Positions 1 through 14,000 of a stretch of 64,000 nt of DNA are shown piece after piece (position 1 is the first letter of the stretch; each line of letters starts with the position of its first letter). The stretch covers positions 36,761,840 through 36,825,839 of the forward strand of contig CM049322.1 in NCBI GenBank assembly GCA_026874595.1. The letters run 5' to 3'. Position numbers and translations under genes: made by a program. The notes under the pieces were generated by a model, which worked only from the letters and a program-made list of their open reading frames with translations, had not been told where the DNA came from and did no database searches. Source of the stretch: Sipunculus nudus. Lineage: Eukaryota > Annelida > Sipuncula > Golfingiida > Sipunculidae.

Positions 1-1224
1 TACCACTAGTGGGACATCTTAACATGAGATCTCTATGAAATTCCAAAACATGAGAATTACGAAAGATGATAACATGATAACAGTTACGAGGAAACATGTT
101 CATTAAGAAAATATAACAGTTAACCTGAGACCAGGACAATACCATCAATAGCTAGCAACATGGTACACTAAAGTATGTCAAATGATATATACCGGTATAT
201 ATACATATGTAGTATATACCAGTAGAATAGTGTAACCCATTCCCCCAGAATGATTGTATTTCAATTTAAGCCAAGAAAATTACAATGTAGAAAGCTGTTA
301 TATTTAACATGACTCAATATCTCTTATACGTCAAAACAACAAACAAACACAGAAAAACAATTATGAAAGATGAGTTGATTAAAATTCAGACAATACTAAC
401 ATCCTGATTAAATAAGAGAAAACTGTATCTCATACAACTAAAAAAATCCTTATTAAAAGTAGGCATACATGCGAGTAAATTTATCCTTCACAATGTGGAA
501 AATTAATCCAGACACATGCAATCATGGTTGCACTGACTTGCGAAGGGATCATTCCTGAAACAATTCACACTTGACTTCTAACCGAGGCTTTTCTATCTTT
601 TTTCCCTGAAAACTTTAATGAAAGGCGACCAGTTGGTGGGTAAGGACAATGCCTCGAGAAACCAATTAGACATGTTAAAAGCCATCTCTTTTCAGAGAAG
701 GGATCCGTCAGTAAATGGATTATTGAGTGGCCCATTTACTGGCCACCTTTTCACCTCCCTACTGTCTCTTCAGAAATACAAGAATTGATTTTGTAAAAAC
801 AAACTAAAATCCCAAGTACTTCTAAAGAAAGAAGGACAGATGCCAGCAGCTTAAGCATGGGTTCTCTTCCAAATGGTAACCCAAGTAATTCTACTGAAGA
901 AAATTAAGATTTGACTGACAAAGTGTTGGCAGATTAAGCATAAATTAATTAATTCTTTAAAAAAAACTAAGTGCAAGTGATTTTCTTTTAAATATTGTCT
1001 CATTTTCTGAGAAGGTACTGGGGATAAAGCATCAATTCTTTCAACATTTTCAACCAAGGTAATTCTGCAGGGGGAAAATATACTGATAACCAGCTCAGTG
1101 TTGAACATCAGTTATTTAAAAAATTAGTTTTTCAGGAAAAAGAGAATTTGCATGAAATAGTTTGGGAATTCATAAGCTTAACTCAACAATAAACTGCGTT
1201 ATATCTTTCTCTAACAGCTGATCA
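1..1224. other. Anonymous AT-rich DNA
   Basis: I see no gene, RNA or clear repeat here. Open frames are short, uninterrupted only by chance, and show no recognisable domain. A slightly GC-richer patch at about 590-770 ends in a pyrimidine run plus CAG, which looks like a splice acceptor, but no open coding sequence with recognisable content follows it. Confidence 0.6.
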
Positions 1225-1700
1225 AAAGTGGTATATATGGTGCATTAGAAGCTGTTTAGATACTACTCATAAAAGGAGAAAATTAAAGTAGTCTTCCAAA
1301 GATTTAACAAGAAAATTAGAGCAGAACTCAAATTATGTGAAAAGAAAATTAAAACAGCAACAAAGGGCATTATGAAAAAAATTGGGCATAACTCAAATGA
1401 CATCACAAGAAACTCAGAGTACTAACTAAGCAGCTCTCAAATTATATAAAAAAAATTGGAGCACAACTCAACTTTTATCACAAATAATAAGAACAGCAAA
1501 TAAAAAATTGTCTCATAAGAAAATTCAAGTAGCATTTCAAATCATATTTAAAATGAGAATATATGAGAAAAACATTCAAATGATCTTCCAGAAACAAGAA
1601 TATTGGAAAATCAAAGCAGCATTCAAATGATATAACCAGAAAACTGGTACCCTCTGCCAAATACAAATGATTGAAATATAAAAAGAAATATTAAAGGGCA
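1225..1700. repeat. Degenerate A-rich tandem repeat
   Basis: Short blocks of the form A-rich tract plus 'actcaaat' or 'ttcaaat' recur near 1328, 1391, 1434, 1466, 1535, 1575 and 1621. Spacing is roughly 30-60 bases, as expected of an old minisatellite blurred by mutation. There is no coding potential. The exact period cannot be fixed by eye. Confidence 0.45.
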
Positions 1701-2299
1701 CTCTCTTTGTTTGCAATGACATTCAAACAGTCATGTGAATGGCAATGCTTATAGGGATGAGTTTATTTCTATACTCACATTTGTCTAAAAAAATTTGTGG
1801 GTGAACCTATTTCTGTCCTCCTCAAAGTGCAAACTGAACCATCAATTTCAAAATTGTGGGGTTTTTTTCATGTTCCTTCCTGCACAAATTTTGTTTTTGA
1901 GCCAGTTCTCCAATATCTCTGATTTTCAAAAGCCATTTATATTTTTTCTCAATATTAATCCAATCACAGATTTGCAGATGATATTTATTTTTGACCTTCA
2001 CCTTATTTCAAAGTTCTTACACTTTATAGCCGGTCCCCCTTTATCACTGGGTTTCAGGCCTCTGTAGAAGGTTTCCCTGTGATCGCTTGGAGATAACATA
2101 CATCTAGTTTATCTTGGTATGTTACACAAGTGTATACATGTAATGCTCCTTTCAAACAATAACATTTTATAATGGTACTAATGGTTGTTCTTACAATGAT
2201 TCCACAAGGCGTCTGGGTAAAAATTTCAGACTGAAATTCTCCCCAGGACTCACCTGTCATTAATTAACATGATTTCCTACACTGGATTTTCACTTCTAA

Positions 2300-2640
2300 A
2301 TTGTCAGTAAATCAATGGATTTCAGTTGTATGCCAGCTCAACAGACCCTGCGCTTGCTGGGCCTACATCTGGCTCTATTCAACGGCCATTTAATCTCCTT
2401 GAAGAGGCCATAAACTATCAATTTGTTTAAACTGGATCAATAGCCCCACAGACCCACAAGCAACTGGTGGGCCCAGCAAGGTAATGAGGCTGGAATCACG
2501 TCTCGTGAAATTACTCGGTGCCAAGATGGGTCTCCACACCTGTTGTATTCAGCTCCTCCAGTATTGGTAATCCCAAACGATTATGGATTATCACCGGTTA
2601 CTCCCACTAAATGTAGACTGGGATTATGCTACTTAGTCTG
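2300..2640. other. GC-richer unique block, possible conserved noncoding element
   Basis: About 340 bases are distinctly richer in G and C than their surroundings, with no repeat structure and no long frame. Such islands in AT-rich intergenic DNA can be conserved regulatory sequence or an unrecognised exon. I cannot tell which, and I recognise no protein in six frames. Cross-species alignment would decide. Confidence 0.25.
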
Positions 2641-4826
2641 GTATCACTAAAAGATGAAATGATATTACCATTTAATTAACTTGTAATGTCAAACTCAATG
2701 TGAGCCAGAGTGCACTCGATAGAGCATACACCTCCTCCAAGCTCATATTCCAGTCATTACATTATCATCAACTGAAATGACTGTTAATTCTCAAAATATA
2801 ACTGAAAAGGTGAGATATTCACATCCATGTAGCAGCTTCAAAGAAGATTTGCCACCCCAATATTAATATTTTCCTTTACATCAACTGGGTTGATGCCATG
2901 CCATGCAATGCAAGATGGCAAGTACATTTCACTGCTAGTTAATATTGGTTATATCAACCTGGCACATGCCTGTATCTGCCTGCCTGAGTGTGCTGGGGTC
3001 AAGCTCACCATATTCTGGGATGAAATTGACAAGTAATGGAAACGTTTCTTTAATTTCAGTCCAAATCTTCATGGGAAAATTATCACAGTAACATCATCAA
3101 TATATTACATAAAGATCAGTGGTTGTATCAGGCATGACAAAAGCAAAAAAAAAAAAAAAAATTTCATAATATTGGAGGATATTTCTTCAGTTCAGCAACT
3201 GGTCTATCATTGGTTTAAGCAATTGGATAACATAAAAACTCATTTGACAGAGTGGATCATACATTTGATTCTTTTACAATAAAAGTGTTGTTATTCATTG
3301 ATATTACAATAGTTGCATCAGCATATCAGCATATGACTGTTCTGCATATTTGTTAAGAAACCAGTCCATTCATTTAACTTTCTATATTAAAATGAAAATT
3401 ATAAATGCTAAATTTGTACAAATTATTCAATCCACTTGAAGAAAAAGAGAAAATAACAGCCTTAAATGCCTACAAATTATCTGAATTATATACCTTAGCT
3501 AGTGACAGGCTGTTCTAAAAGTGATACACCAAGAGTATAAGTTAAACACATCTTGTGAACAATCCCCATGTGGATACTTGGGATGTCTAGACTTATTTAA
3601 TTATTAGTGGACCAGAGAAACCTTGTCCCTCTAGTATGAGGTAACATGTTTACAAATACACCCAAAAACAGTTTAACCAATTCTACGAAGACGGCATGAG
3701 GATAATGGGGCGCCCTAGTGCCAAAAAAGCCATCTGAACTAAAACCAAGTAAACAGAATTTAAAATATGCATACCTGGCGGGAAATGACCTTACAGACCT
3801 GAAAGGGCAGTGATATTTTCCTTCTAGAAATGTGTGTACCGGTAGTCATGTGACTTTGTGGACACCCATGACAGCTAGGCTCCTGATAACCACACTTTCC
3901 TGTGTTGTGCACAATGCCACACTTCAGAAACAACTTGTTTCACAAATTTATACTTGCCCTAGTACCTATGAATAGGGTGGTCTCCCCACTGACAAAGAAA
4001 TCACCCTGTGTGACAAAGGTGTATATAATCCTTAGAATTAACATATATATCATGGTGCTCAAGAATACCTACAAATTTAATGGAATTTTCCTTGGGTGTC
4101 ACCCTACCCCTTCACAAAATGTCACTAAAACCTTAACAGTACATTTTGCGCATAAAGTTGCTGACAGACACGGAACTGAATCAACTATTGGAAAAAACAT
4201 GATACCTTCCTGGATAAGGTATAATAACTGAGGTCCATACATGTAGCCTGGAATTTAGTGTTAATTCTCTTCTCAAATACTGTGGAGTTTCCAAGTATTT
4301 GGAAACCGATCACTGTCTGTGATGTAATCAATACATATCGCCATGACAATTGCATTTGGCTGTTTCCCCGAGAAACGTATCAGTTAGCTGGCACTGTATC
4401 GTTTCCCTGTCAGGCTTTAATAAAATTGAGCAAGCCTCCTTACATTTTTTTTCCAGTGGAACGCCCATGTGGGCACTGAGCTTAAATGGAGCTTCCCTCA
4501 CAAATGACCTTTCTGACATTGCCTTAATATACACCAAATGATCTATTTCCCATGATGCTTTGTAACATAACCTGTTACCATGATAACCAAGTCCTAATAT
4601 GCCCCTAAAATTGCTCCAAGGCCTTTACTCTAGCGATATTGGTAAACAGGCATTAACTCATGGCTGCAATACCTATAATGACCTTTCACCTTCAGTGGCT
4701 GACTACAAATCATAATCTGTGTAATATTCTATGTATATAAGGCAAAATATATATCCTATGAAAAAGCATTAAAGGGGAATATTCAGATAACTGACATCTA
4801 TTAGCTGAAGAGAGCTATAGTCCTTT
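2641..4826. other. Anonymous AT-rich DNA with an A-tract
   Basis: I see nothing gene-like. A run of 17 A lies at 3145-3161 and could be a retroposon tail, but no tRNA-like head is visible upstream. The short frames between 3902 and 4541 overlap on both strands and have no recognisable content. Confidence 0.5.
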
Positions 4827-5225
4827 TGTAGGATTTTCCCACTGATAATATAAAACAATTAACATAGGAATTAAAGTTTAACATCACCGATTTGCTGAAA
4901 GGTCTGTCCAAATTTAGAATGATTATTAATTATATGCCAAAACAGTATACTGCCAGTCAATGCATGGGGTGTACACTTTACTAAAGATATGGAGGGTTTC
5001 GGGGTAACTCAAATTTGCCGTTGCATAAGCATCTCTATCTAGTTATAAGCAGAGACACTAGCTACTGCTTAGGTATAAGACATCGAGCCATAAGGTGAGG
5101 TCTATATCCACGGCCCCCTAGCTCATAAGTAATGATTCTCCCTCTGCTGACCACCATTCGGCTAATTGGTGATGTTAAACTTGAATCCCTGTGTTGTTTT
5201 ACATTATCTGTAGGAAAATCCTACA
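4827..5225. mobile_element. 399-bp inverted-repeat element (MITE-like)
   Basis: The left end (4827-4892), starting TGTAGGATTTTCC, is the imperfect reverse complement of the right end (about 5163-5225), ending GGAAAATCCTACA. The arms share the blocks 'gataat..aaaacaa' and 'agtttaacatcacc' over about 60 bases. The 270-base centre has no open frame, so the element is non-autonomous. Flanks read CCTT on both sides, offset by one base, so the target duplication is uncertain. A solo copy of the right arm lies at 23757-23810. The superfamily is not recognised. Confidence 0.65.
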
Positions 5226-7795
5226 CCTTGACCTTTTCATGAAAATAGTAAAGAGAAACATGGATCCTACAGTACACAGTTGGTTGTATATTTTGTTTAT
5301 ATATATCCACATGTTTATAAGACCTATAAATTCAGTCTATCATTCAACTCCGTGAAAGTGAATCACTCGCTTAAATTTTTATATTTCTGTACCTTCCTGT
5401 TCTAATATTTATTATGACCTTTGACCTTAGTGGATATATATAAAAATCATGCCATCTAGCATCTTGTACATCAAAATTTCCATCTATGACACTTATATGT
5501 ACAAGAAAGGGTTATATTTAAATTGTATACCAACTCTGATACAGGTCTACTATTAATCACCAGCAACATATGTCAGATATTCCAATATCTGACTTAACTT
5601 ATGATTTTAATCATTTGACTACAAATTACACAAAAATTTGTACTGAAGACAATTTTATGAGCTAGATAAATCCACAGCAATTATGCCCAAAAATTTCAAT
5701 AAATGCATTGACATTTTGCCTTTAGTGATAATGTACGAATTCATGCCATGAGGATATAGTACCAGTATATATAGTTATAATGTCTAGTTTGTACAGTTCG
5801 TACAGAAAAAAATAAGTATTTTTCTCAGTGTGTTAGTTATTACAGGAAAAATATGATAAAATAGTATACTGCAAGAAGGAAGATCAGCTGACATTCAGAA
5901 TTGGCAGGTGGACATTAATAGAAGAGCAAATTAAGAATTTCTTGTACTTTCCATTATTGCTGGTTCATTTTACATGTCTAATCACTGTTCAAGTCCTACT
6001 ATATCACAACATGACTCTTCATTAATGCATGTTAATATAACATGACTGTTGCTGACTGAACCACATTTATTTTTATATAATTTAAATTCTTAAGAAAGCA
6101 CGAAGCTAGAATACTTGAGTCACATATGATGAATTAAGGGCCATGTGAAAGCTGCATTCCATCTTCAGTTTGTTAATATCTGTGAATCAAGGGCATTCAT
6201 TTTTTATAGTCGAGAGATATCATTATTAAACATTCTGTGAAAAGAAGGCCTTAAATGACATTTTTAATACATGTACTAGTAGGATTGATTCAGCCTGTCA
6301 CATTTAGTTCTCTAGATGAGTGGTTCATCTGGTAGAATTCCCGTTTTGCGTATTCACAGGTGTGAGTCCAAAATGGAATAAGCATCATCTACTGATGCTG
6401 TGTGATCCATCAGAACTTATGGAAATAGTAGTGCTGAGACTGAAATGTTGCAGTGCTGCCATGCATGCTGGACTTTAATATTAAGGAAAAAAACACCAAA
6501 ATCTTGTAAGAAAAATTAACTGAATTGTCTGAAAAAGTATAAATCACTGCTAAAGTGGTATTTCTAGTTATTCAGAATTTATATCACATGAATCCTCAGT
6601 ATTTCACATTTTTGATCATTTTGTTGAAATCAAATTGTCACTATTATAAAACACTGACAGAGCATATCATGGTATACAGTATATAAGTTCTAAAATATAG
6701 AAGTACAGAGTATAAAATGATAATCCTGAAAATTAAGGTTTGGGAAAAAAATATTTAACAAGGGACCTATGGGTCACGACGCTCAGCTGTTATATATGAT
6801 AAAAAAATATTATTTAGAAATGAGGCACATGCTGGTTTTGTGTGGTAATAAATATAAGCTGTATTATGATTTGTTGTTGTTTAGCTTATGTATGATTTTG
6901 ATAGTACCTTTGGAGACAGGGAAGAGAATTGATTTCATTTATTTTATTAACAAATGGAGTACTATTGTCACACAGATTTTGACTTGGCCATATAACTTAT
7001 AAGCAGAACATATAATATAAGAGTTTAACTATTTATTAAAAAAATTACAAATATTGTCCCAAATATAATTTTTATTAAAAATAATAAGAGAATCATATGA
7101 TTTTTTAAAATGAAATATAACTGATATGATTATTAAGTTAATATTAAAGAATATATTCATGAATGCATTCATGAATACATTTTGAAAGTATTTGCACGAG
7201 TATTCATATATTTTCATTTTTACCTGAATTCCCATTCTTTATGCAAGAAATTTTATAATGGAGTACAAAATCATATTCGTATTTAAATACAATTACAAAG
7301 TATTTGCACCATGTCTGGAATTTATTCAGTTTTCACCAAACAATGATGTTGAGAATCCAGAATATACAAAATTCACACATTTAAATAATGATCATAAGTA
7401 CCTGGTTTTATGGCTTTTATTTATATTAAAAAATAACTGTAAAAAATTCATTTTGAACTAATTTCACATCAATGTACACACTAGACACAGCAGGAATCTA
7501 GATTAATATTATCAACTGCATCTTTGTCTAATTTCCTTCATATGATCCCTAATGATTAGTAATGAATAATATGATTTACTTCTTTATCATTAAAATTGAA
7601 CTGAAAAATGCCATAGGTGACTGCATGGTGTTATTTGGAATATGTGACATTCTACCCATCGATACAAGATTCTTATATCATCAGTAACTGCAAGTTAATT
7701 TCCTGTTATTAACAAATTCCTTTTCTATTTTTCTTTAATTTGTTATTAAAAACCAATAAAAATTTATTAATTTATTGTTTTTTGTTATGTTCTTG
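5226..7795. other. Anonymous AT-rich DNA
   Basis: This is strongly AT-rich sequence with no identifiable gene or well-defined repeat. The frames near 6769-7461 are translations of A/T-rich DNA dominated by K, N, I, Y and F and lack any domain signature. Confidence 0.55.
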
Positions 7796-7989
7796 GTTAA
7801 AACTACTAGATGAGTTGGGTTGGACACCTGGATCAACTGTGGCTTGCCATAAGCTGCCTGGATTCCATGTATGCCTCGCCTCAAGCGTGCATAATTTGAT
7901 GAAAGGTCAACAAGGTCAACATACAGGTGACTCAAGAGGGGCTGGAGAGAGCCAAAGTCTGACAGGGTCTCATAAAAAACATTAATAAA

Positions 7990-9245
7990 AGCTACAATTT
8001 TTGGCCAATTTCTTTCAGCTTTCTAAACTAAAAAGCTGAAATGCTTATGTGTACATGATATGAAAATTATATCAACAGTGCTCACGGGAAACAAACGTGC
8101 CATGGTCACAGTTGGGCAAAATTTAAGGTACTAATTTTATATTTATACTAAATAAAATTTGAAAAATTCAGAACTAATTTTGGGTATTCAATTGAATCTT
8201 GATTAAATAATGTTACATCCCTGACAAAAAAATCTCTAGCTTCAGCAATGCTCTTGTTAAGGGAGTAAATATATTTCTTGATTTTTTACAAAGTGCATTA
8301 TGTTTGGGCCCATAACTTAAAACAATTACACAATACTGACATCATTCTGGCATGTGCATAGAGAATGAAAAATATGTATATTATTTATGATTAAAGTCAG
8401 ATCAGTGGTTTTGATATTAGGCAGTCTTGAAGTGTAACAATGGGTTTTTAATGGAAAAATGAAGTTTTTCATTAATATCTCGAATGTCCTAGTGACCAAA
8501 TTCTTGGCATGGTAGGGCATTTTGGAGACATCTAACTGTATGCCGAATTTAAGGAACTTAGAGCTGAAGCTGGGGAGCTGAGCTCTTGCAAACTGCATAA
8601 CACTAGCTTGATGTAAACAATATGTTACATGGTGCTTGAAAACTTGATTAAAATCTACAGTTTTTGATCAACTGGTTTCAAATTTTTAATGCTAACAGTT
8701 GAAATGCTAACAAAAACATGCTGTGAAAATTAAATCCACAGTACTTACAGGAAAAAAAACATGCCATGGTCAAAGTTGGGCAAAATTTAAGGTACCAATT
8801 TTTTATTTTTATTAATATTTTAAAAAATTTAAAAGATTTTCATCTAATTTTGGGTATACAATTTAATTTTGATTAATTAAAGTTATATTACTGGAAAAAA
8901 GGTCCATAGCATTAACATTTTTTGTGTTAAGTGATCAAATATCTTTTCTGATTTTTTACAAAATTGCATTATGTTTGGGCCCATAACTTTTTTAAATTAA
9001 ATAATACAGATATAATTTCTGGCATGTACATAGGAACTATATAGAGGAATATTTATGGTAAATATGAGGTAAAACAGATGAGTGGTTTTGATATTAGGCA
9101 GTCCTGAAGTGTGAAAATAGGTTTTTAATAAAAAATTGAGGTTTTTCCTTAATTTCTCAAAGGAACGAAGTTGCAAACACCCAGTTTTCGGCTTGGTAGG
9201 AGATCTTGGGGACATCTAACATTATGCCCAATTTTGGATTCCTAG
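7990..9245. repeat. Two tandem copies of a ~670-bp repeat
   Basis: Blocks recur at a constant offset. 'ggcaaaatttaaggtac' occurs near 8115 and 8779, 'gcattatgtttgggcccataactt' near 8295 and 8967, and 'gtggttttgatattaggcagtc' near 8405 and 9080. The offset is 664-675 bases, so these are two diverged direct copies. Neither codes for protein. The second copy runs straight into a GGAC microsatellite tail, suggesting that the unit is the 3' part of a dispersed element that duplicated locally. Confidence 0.8.
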
Positions 9246-9400
9246 GTCTTACGGTTTCAAAACGTGCCACATCTACGGACGGACGGACGGACGGACGGAC
9301 AGACGGACGGACGACGGACAATGGACCACGACTATAGCTCAGATGACTTATAGTCAGCTGAGCTAAAAAGTATAAATAGCTTAATAAAGTGTGGAAAAAG
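9246..9400. repeat. GGAC tetranucleotide tract and hairpin tail
   Basis: After the duplicated unit, a perfect to near-perfect run of 'ggac' and 'agac' units spans about 9275-9315. It is followed by 'tagctcagatgacttatag' and 'tcagctgagctaaaaag', which can fold back. A similar tail with 'cagacggacagac' closes the repeats at 10095-10125 and 38125-38140, so this looks like a shared 3' terminus of retroposon-like sequence. Confidence 0.6.
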
Positions 9401-11035
9401 TACAAATACTAGCAAATCATTTCTGAAAGAAAAGTATAATATTTCTAAAAAAAATACACAGTGGCAGCATTTACAGTCATAAGCTGAACATGGGGGAAAA
9501 TACCCAAATCTCTAATTATAGAGGAGCTACTGAAAGTTTACTCCTTGAATCTACAATTTTTCAAGCAGATAAGTACTTGACATTGATGGATCACCTTTTC
9601 CTGGGACAAGTGAAGGAGCAGAAAAATGTTACATACTGGTAATTAACTTCCCCTGAAGGCCTGACTCTTAATTAAGCTTTAATAAGCCATTTATTTTCTT
9701 GGAGAAATGAAATTACATTGACTGAATATACCTCTTTTATTATAACTTACAAACATACCTCTATGTCTACAAATACTTAAGATTAAAAAATATAATAAGC
9801 AAATTCATGGACATTATGTCCCCCACTTCTGCCTCTTATTGTCCCATACTTGCCATATCAATATGTTTTAGTTTTTATTGTCCCCTGTAGTCTTAACATG
9901 TCATAATTTTTGGTTGTGAATTGGGAACCAAAGGAGAATTTTTTTGTTTTGTTTTTGAGCTGCTTATCATAAATTTTCAGACAGATATTCCTTAACCAAT
10001 TAAAACCAAGGTATGTATAAGAGCAAACACTTACCCAAATCTGAATGAATTTTGATAATATTTAGGAAAGTTATTACATGGAAATGATAATCTGACAGAT
10101 GGACTGACAGACAGAATGACAGAAAAATCCAAAACAATGTCCCCCATTCCTAGGAAGCCGGGGACAATTAACAAAAAACATTTGAACATGTTTATTATCG
10201 GACATGCAGTAAAATTTGCACAAAGGGATGTTGAAAACACTTTATGGCTTAAATCGCTGATTTTTTCAAGGGCAAGAAAAATGTAGGGAAAGTAAATGCT
10301 ATAGTAGTTTACTTTCCTAATTCTGGCAAGTTTATATAAAACTCTGAAGATTAATGTGTAGTTATAATTAAATTTGATTGAAGTGCCAACACATGGCAAT
10401 GCATCAAGTGCAAAAGGGGTCAAGGTTATGTTATTTATCCAGAACCGAGGTCAAAGGTCAACATGACAGTACATGGTCCATAAAAAATAAATAAAATAAC
10501 AGAATTGATCTTCTGTAAATAATGAATATTTAGATCATATTTTATGGGAGTAGTAAATTTTCTTAATCTCAATGAACTCTCTGGCTGTTTCCAAGTGATT
10601 TCCAATGGAGGCATCCGTCATCACTCTCTCTCAATTAATTCATCAATATTACCCCTAATTATCTTACATATTTTATTAATGAACCAACTGCATGCAACAT
10701 ATAGATCTATTTTTCTTTTATCTTCCAGTAAGAAGCCAGTGATACTTTCATAAATTTCCACATATTCTGGAAATATGTAATCAATGGCAGCCTGATTTAA
10801 CCCCAACTCATTCAATTGGATTATATAGTACTGAAGAATAGCTGGAGATAGTGTTAGGAATCAGTTATGATTTAAATTCATGATAAAAAATCTGCTGACC
10901 TCTACTAATTGCTTTCTGGAATTAGTTGGTTGCTTAGGAGTAAAAAATTTCTGACACTATACAGACCTGTAAATCATCTCAAATTATGTACACGCCTACA
11001 TGCTTGCTAATATATCTAAAATTTATATAGCATAG
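9401..11035. other. Anonymous AT-rich DNA with a decayed repeat tail
   Basis: No gene is visible. A gacagatgg/gacagacag tail at about 10095-10125 resembles the ends of neighbouring repeats. A perfect direct repeat of AGGTCA with one-base spacing (DR1) sits at about 10447-10462. The 130-codon minus-strand frame at 10031-10423 has no recognisable domain and begins inside repeat-like sequence. Confidence 0.45.
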
Positions 11036-14000
11036 CTAACCATCTAATGTTTTTTAGATAACCTAGATATAACCATCTGATTTTTTTTTTATAACCTAGA
11101 TATAACCATCTGATGTTTTTGAGATAACCTAGATATAACCATCTGATGTTTTTTTAGATAACCTAGATATAACCATCTGATTTTTTTTTTATAACCTAGA
11201 TATAACCATCTAATGTTTTTGAGATAAACTAGATATAACCATCTGATGTTTTTAGATAACCTAGATATAACCATCTAATGTTTTTGAGATAAACTAGATA
11301 TAACCATCTGATGTTTTTTTAGATAACCTAGATATAACCATCTGATGTTTTTGAGATAACCTAGAAATAACCATCTGATGTTTTTTTTTCAGATAACCTA
11401 GATATAACCATCTGATGTTTTTTTAGATAACCTAGATATAACCATCTAATGTTTTTGAGATAAACTAGATATAACCATCTGATGTTTTTAGATAACCTAG
11501 ATATAACCATCTAATGTTTTTGAGATAAACTAGATATAACCATCTGATGTTTTTTTAGATAACCTAGATATAACCATCTGATGTTTTTGAGATAACCTAG
11601 AAATAACCATCTGATGTTTTTTTTTCAGATAACCTAGATATAACCATCTAATGTTTTTGAGATAACCTAGAAATAACCATCTGATGTTTTTTTAGATAAC
11701 CTAGATATAACCATCTAATGTTTTTGAGATAACCTAGAAATAACCATCTGATGTTTTTTTTTCAGATAACCTAGATATAACCATCTAATGTTTTTGAGAT
11801 AACCTAGATATAACCATCTGATGTTTTTTTAGATAACCTAGATATAACCATCTAATGTTTTTGAGATAAACTAGATATAACCATCTGATGTTTTTAGATA
11901 ACCTTGATATAACCATCTGATGTTTTTAGATAACCTAGATATAACCATCTAATGTTTTTGAGATAAACTAGATATAACCATCTGATGTTTTTAGATAACC
12001 TTGATATAACCATCTAATGTTTTTGAGATAACCTAGAAATAACCATCTGATGTTTTTTTTTCAGATAACCTAGATATAACCATCTAATGTTTTTGAGATA
12101 ACCTAGATATAACCATCTGATGTTTTTTTAGATAACCTAGATATAACCATCTAATGTTTTTGAGATAAACTAGATATAACCATCTGATGTTTTTAGATAA
12201 CCTTGATATAACCATCTGATGTTTTTAGATAACCTAGATATAACCATCTAATGTTTTTGAGATAAACTAGATATAACCATCTGATGTTTTTAGATAACCT
12301 TGATATAACCATCTAATGTTTTTGAGATAACCTAGATATAACCATCTGATGTTTTTTTTTCAGATAACCTAGATATAACCATCTGATGTTTTTTTAGATA
12401 ACCTAGATATAACCATCTAATGTTTTTGAGATAAACTAGATATAACCATCTGATGTTTTTAGATAACCTAGATATAACCATCTAATGTTTTTGAGATAAA
12501 CTAGATATAACCATCTGATGTTTTTTTAGATAACCTAGATATAACCATCTGATGTTTTTGAGATAACCTAGAAATAACCATCTGATGTTTTTTTTTCAGA
12601 TAACCTAGATACAACCATCTGATGTTTTTGAGATAACCTAGATATAACCATCTAATGTTTTTTAGATAACCTAGATATAACCATCTGATGTTTTTTTTTT
12701 CAGATAACCTAGATATAACCATCTGATGTTTTTGAGATAACCTAGATATAACCATCTAATGTTTTTGAGATAAACTAGATATAACCATCTAATGTTTTTG
12801 AGATAAACTAGATATAACCATCTGATGTTTTTAGATAACCTAGATATAACCATCTAATGTTTTTCAGATAACCTAGATATAACCATCTGATGTTTTTTTA
12901 GATAACCTAGATACAACCATCTGATGTTTTTTTTTTCAGATAACCTAGATATAACCATCTGATGTTTTTGAGATAACCTAGATATAACCATCTAATGTTT
13001 TTGAGATAAACTAGATATAACCATCTAATGTTTTTGAGATAACCTAGATATAACCATCTGATGTTTTTGAGATAACCTAGATATAACCATCTGATGTTTT
13101 TAGATAACCTAGATATAACCATCTAATGTTTTTTAGATAACCTAGATATAACCATCTGATGTTTTTTTTTCAGATAACCTAGATATAACCATCTAATGTT
13201 TTTGAGATAACCTAGATATAACCATCTAATGTTTTTGAGATAACCTAGATATAACCATCTAATGTTTTTGAGATAAACTAGATATAACCATCTGATGTTT
13301 TTAGATAACCTAGATATAACCATCTAATGTTTTTGAGATAAACTAGATATAACCATCTGATGTTTTTAGATAACCTTGATATAACCATCTAATGTTTTTG
13401 AGATAACCTAGATATAACCATCTAATGTTTTTGAGATAAACTAGATATAACCATCTGATGTTTTTAGATAACCTAGATATAACCATCTAATGTTTTTGAG
13501 ATAAACTAGATATAACCATCTGATGTTTTTAGATAACCTTGATATAACCATCTAATGTTTTTGAGATAACCTAGATATAACCATCTAATGTTTTTGAGAT
13601 AAACTAGATATAACCATCTGATGTTTTTAGATAACCTAGATATAACCATCTAATGTTTTTGAGATAAACTAGATATAACCATCTAATGTTTTTGAGATAA
13701 CCTAGATATAACCATCTAATGTTTTTGAGATAAACTAGATATAACCATCTGATGTTTTTAGATAACCTAGATATAACCATCTAATGTTTTTGAGATAACC
13801 TAGATATAACCATCTGATGTTTTTGAGATAACCTAGATATAACCATCTGATGTTTTTAGATAACCTAGATATAACCATCTAATGTTTTTGAGATAAACTA
13901 GATATAACCATCTGATGTTTTTAGATAACCTTGATATAACCATCTAATGTTTTTGAGATAACCTAGATATAACCATCTAATGTTTTTGAGATAACCTAGA

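Noticed and set aside
3145-3161. A-17 tract as a retroposon tail
   Set aside because: No SINE or LINE sequence precedes it; a bare homopolymer is insufficient.
9157-9405. Frame with repeated 'VRPS' residues
   Set aside because: The residues are the translation of the GGAC tetranucleotide tract on the minus strand.
10031-10423. 130-codon minus-strand frame, the longest in the window
   Set aside because: No recognisable domain, start or splice context. It overlaps a decayed repeat tail (gacagatgg/gacagacag) and is of a length expected by chance.
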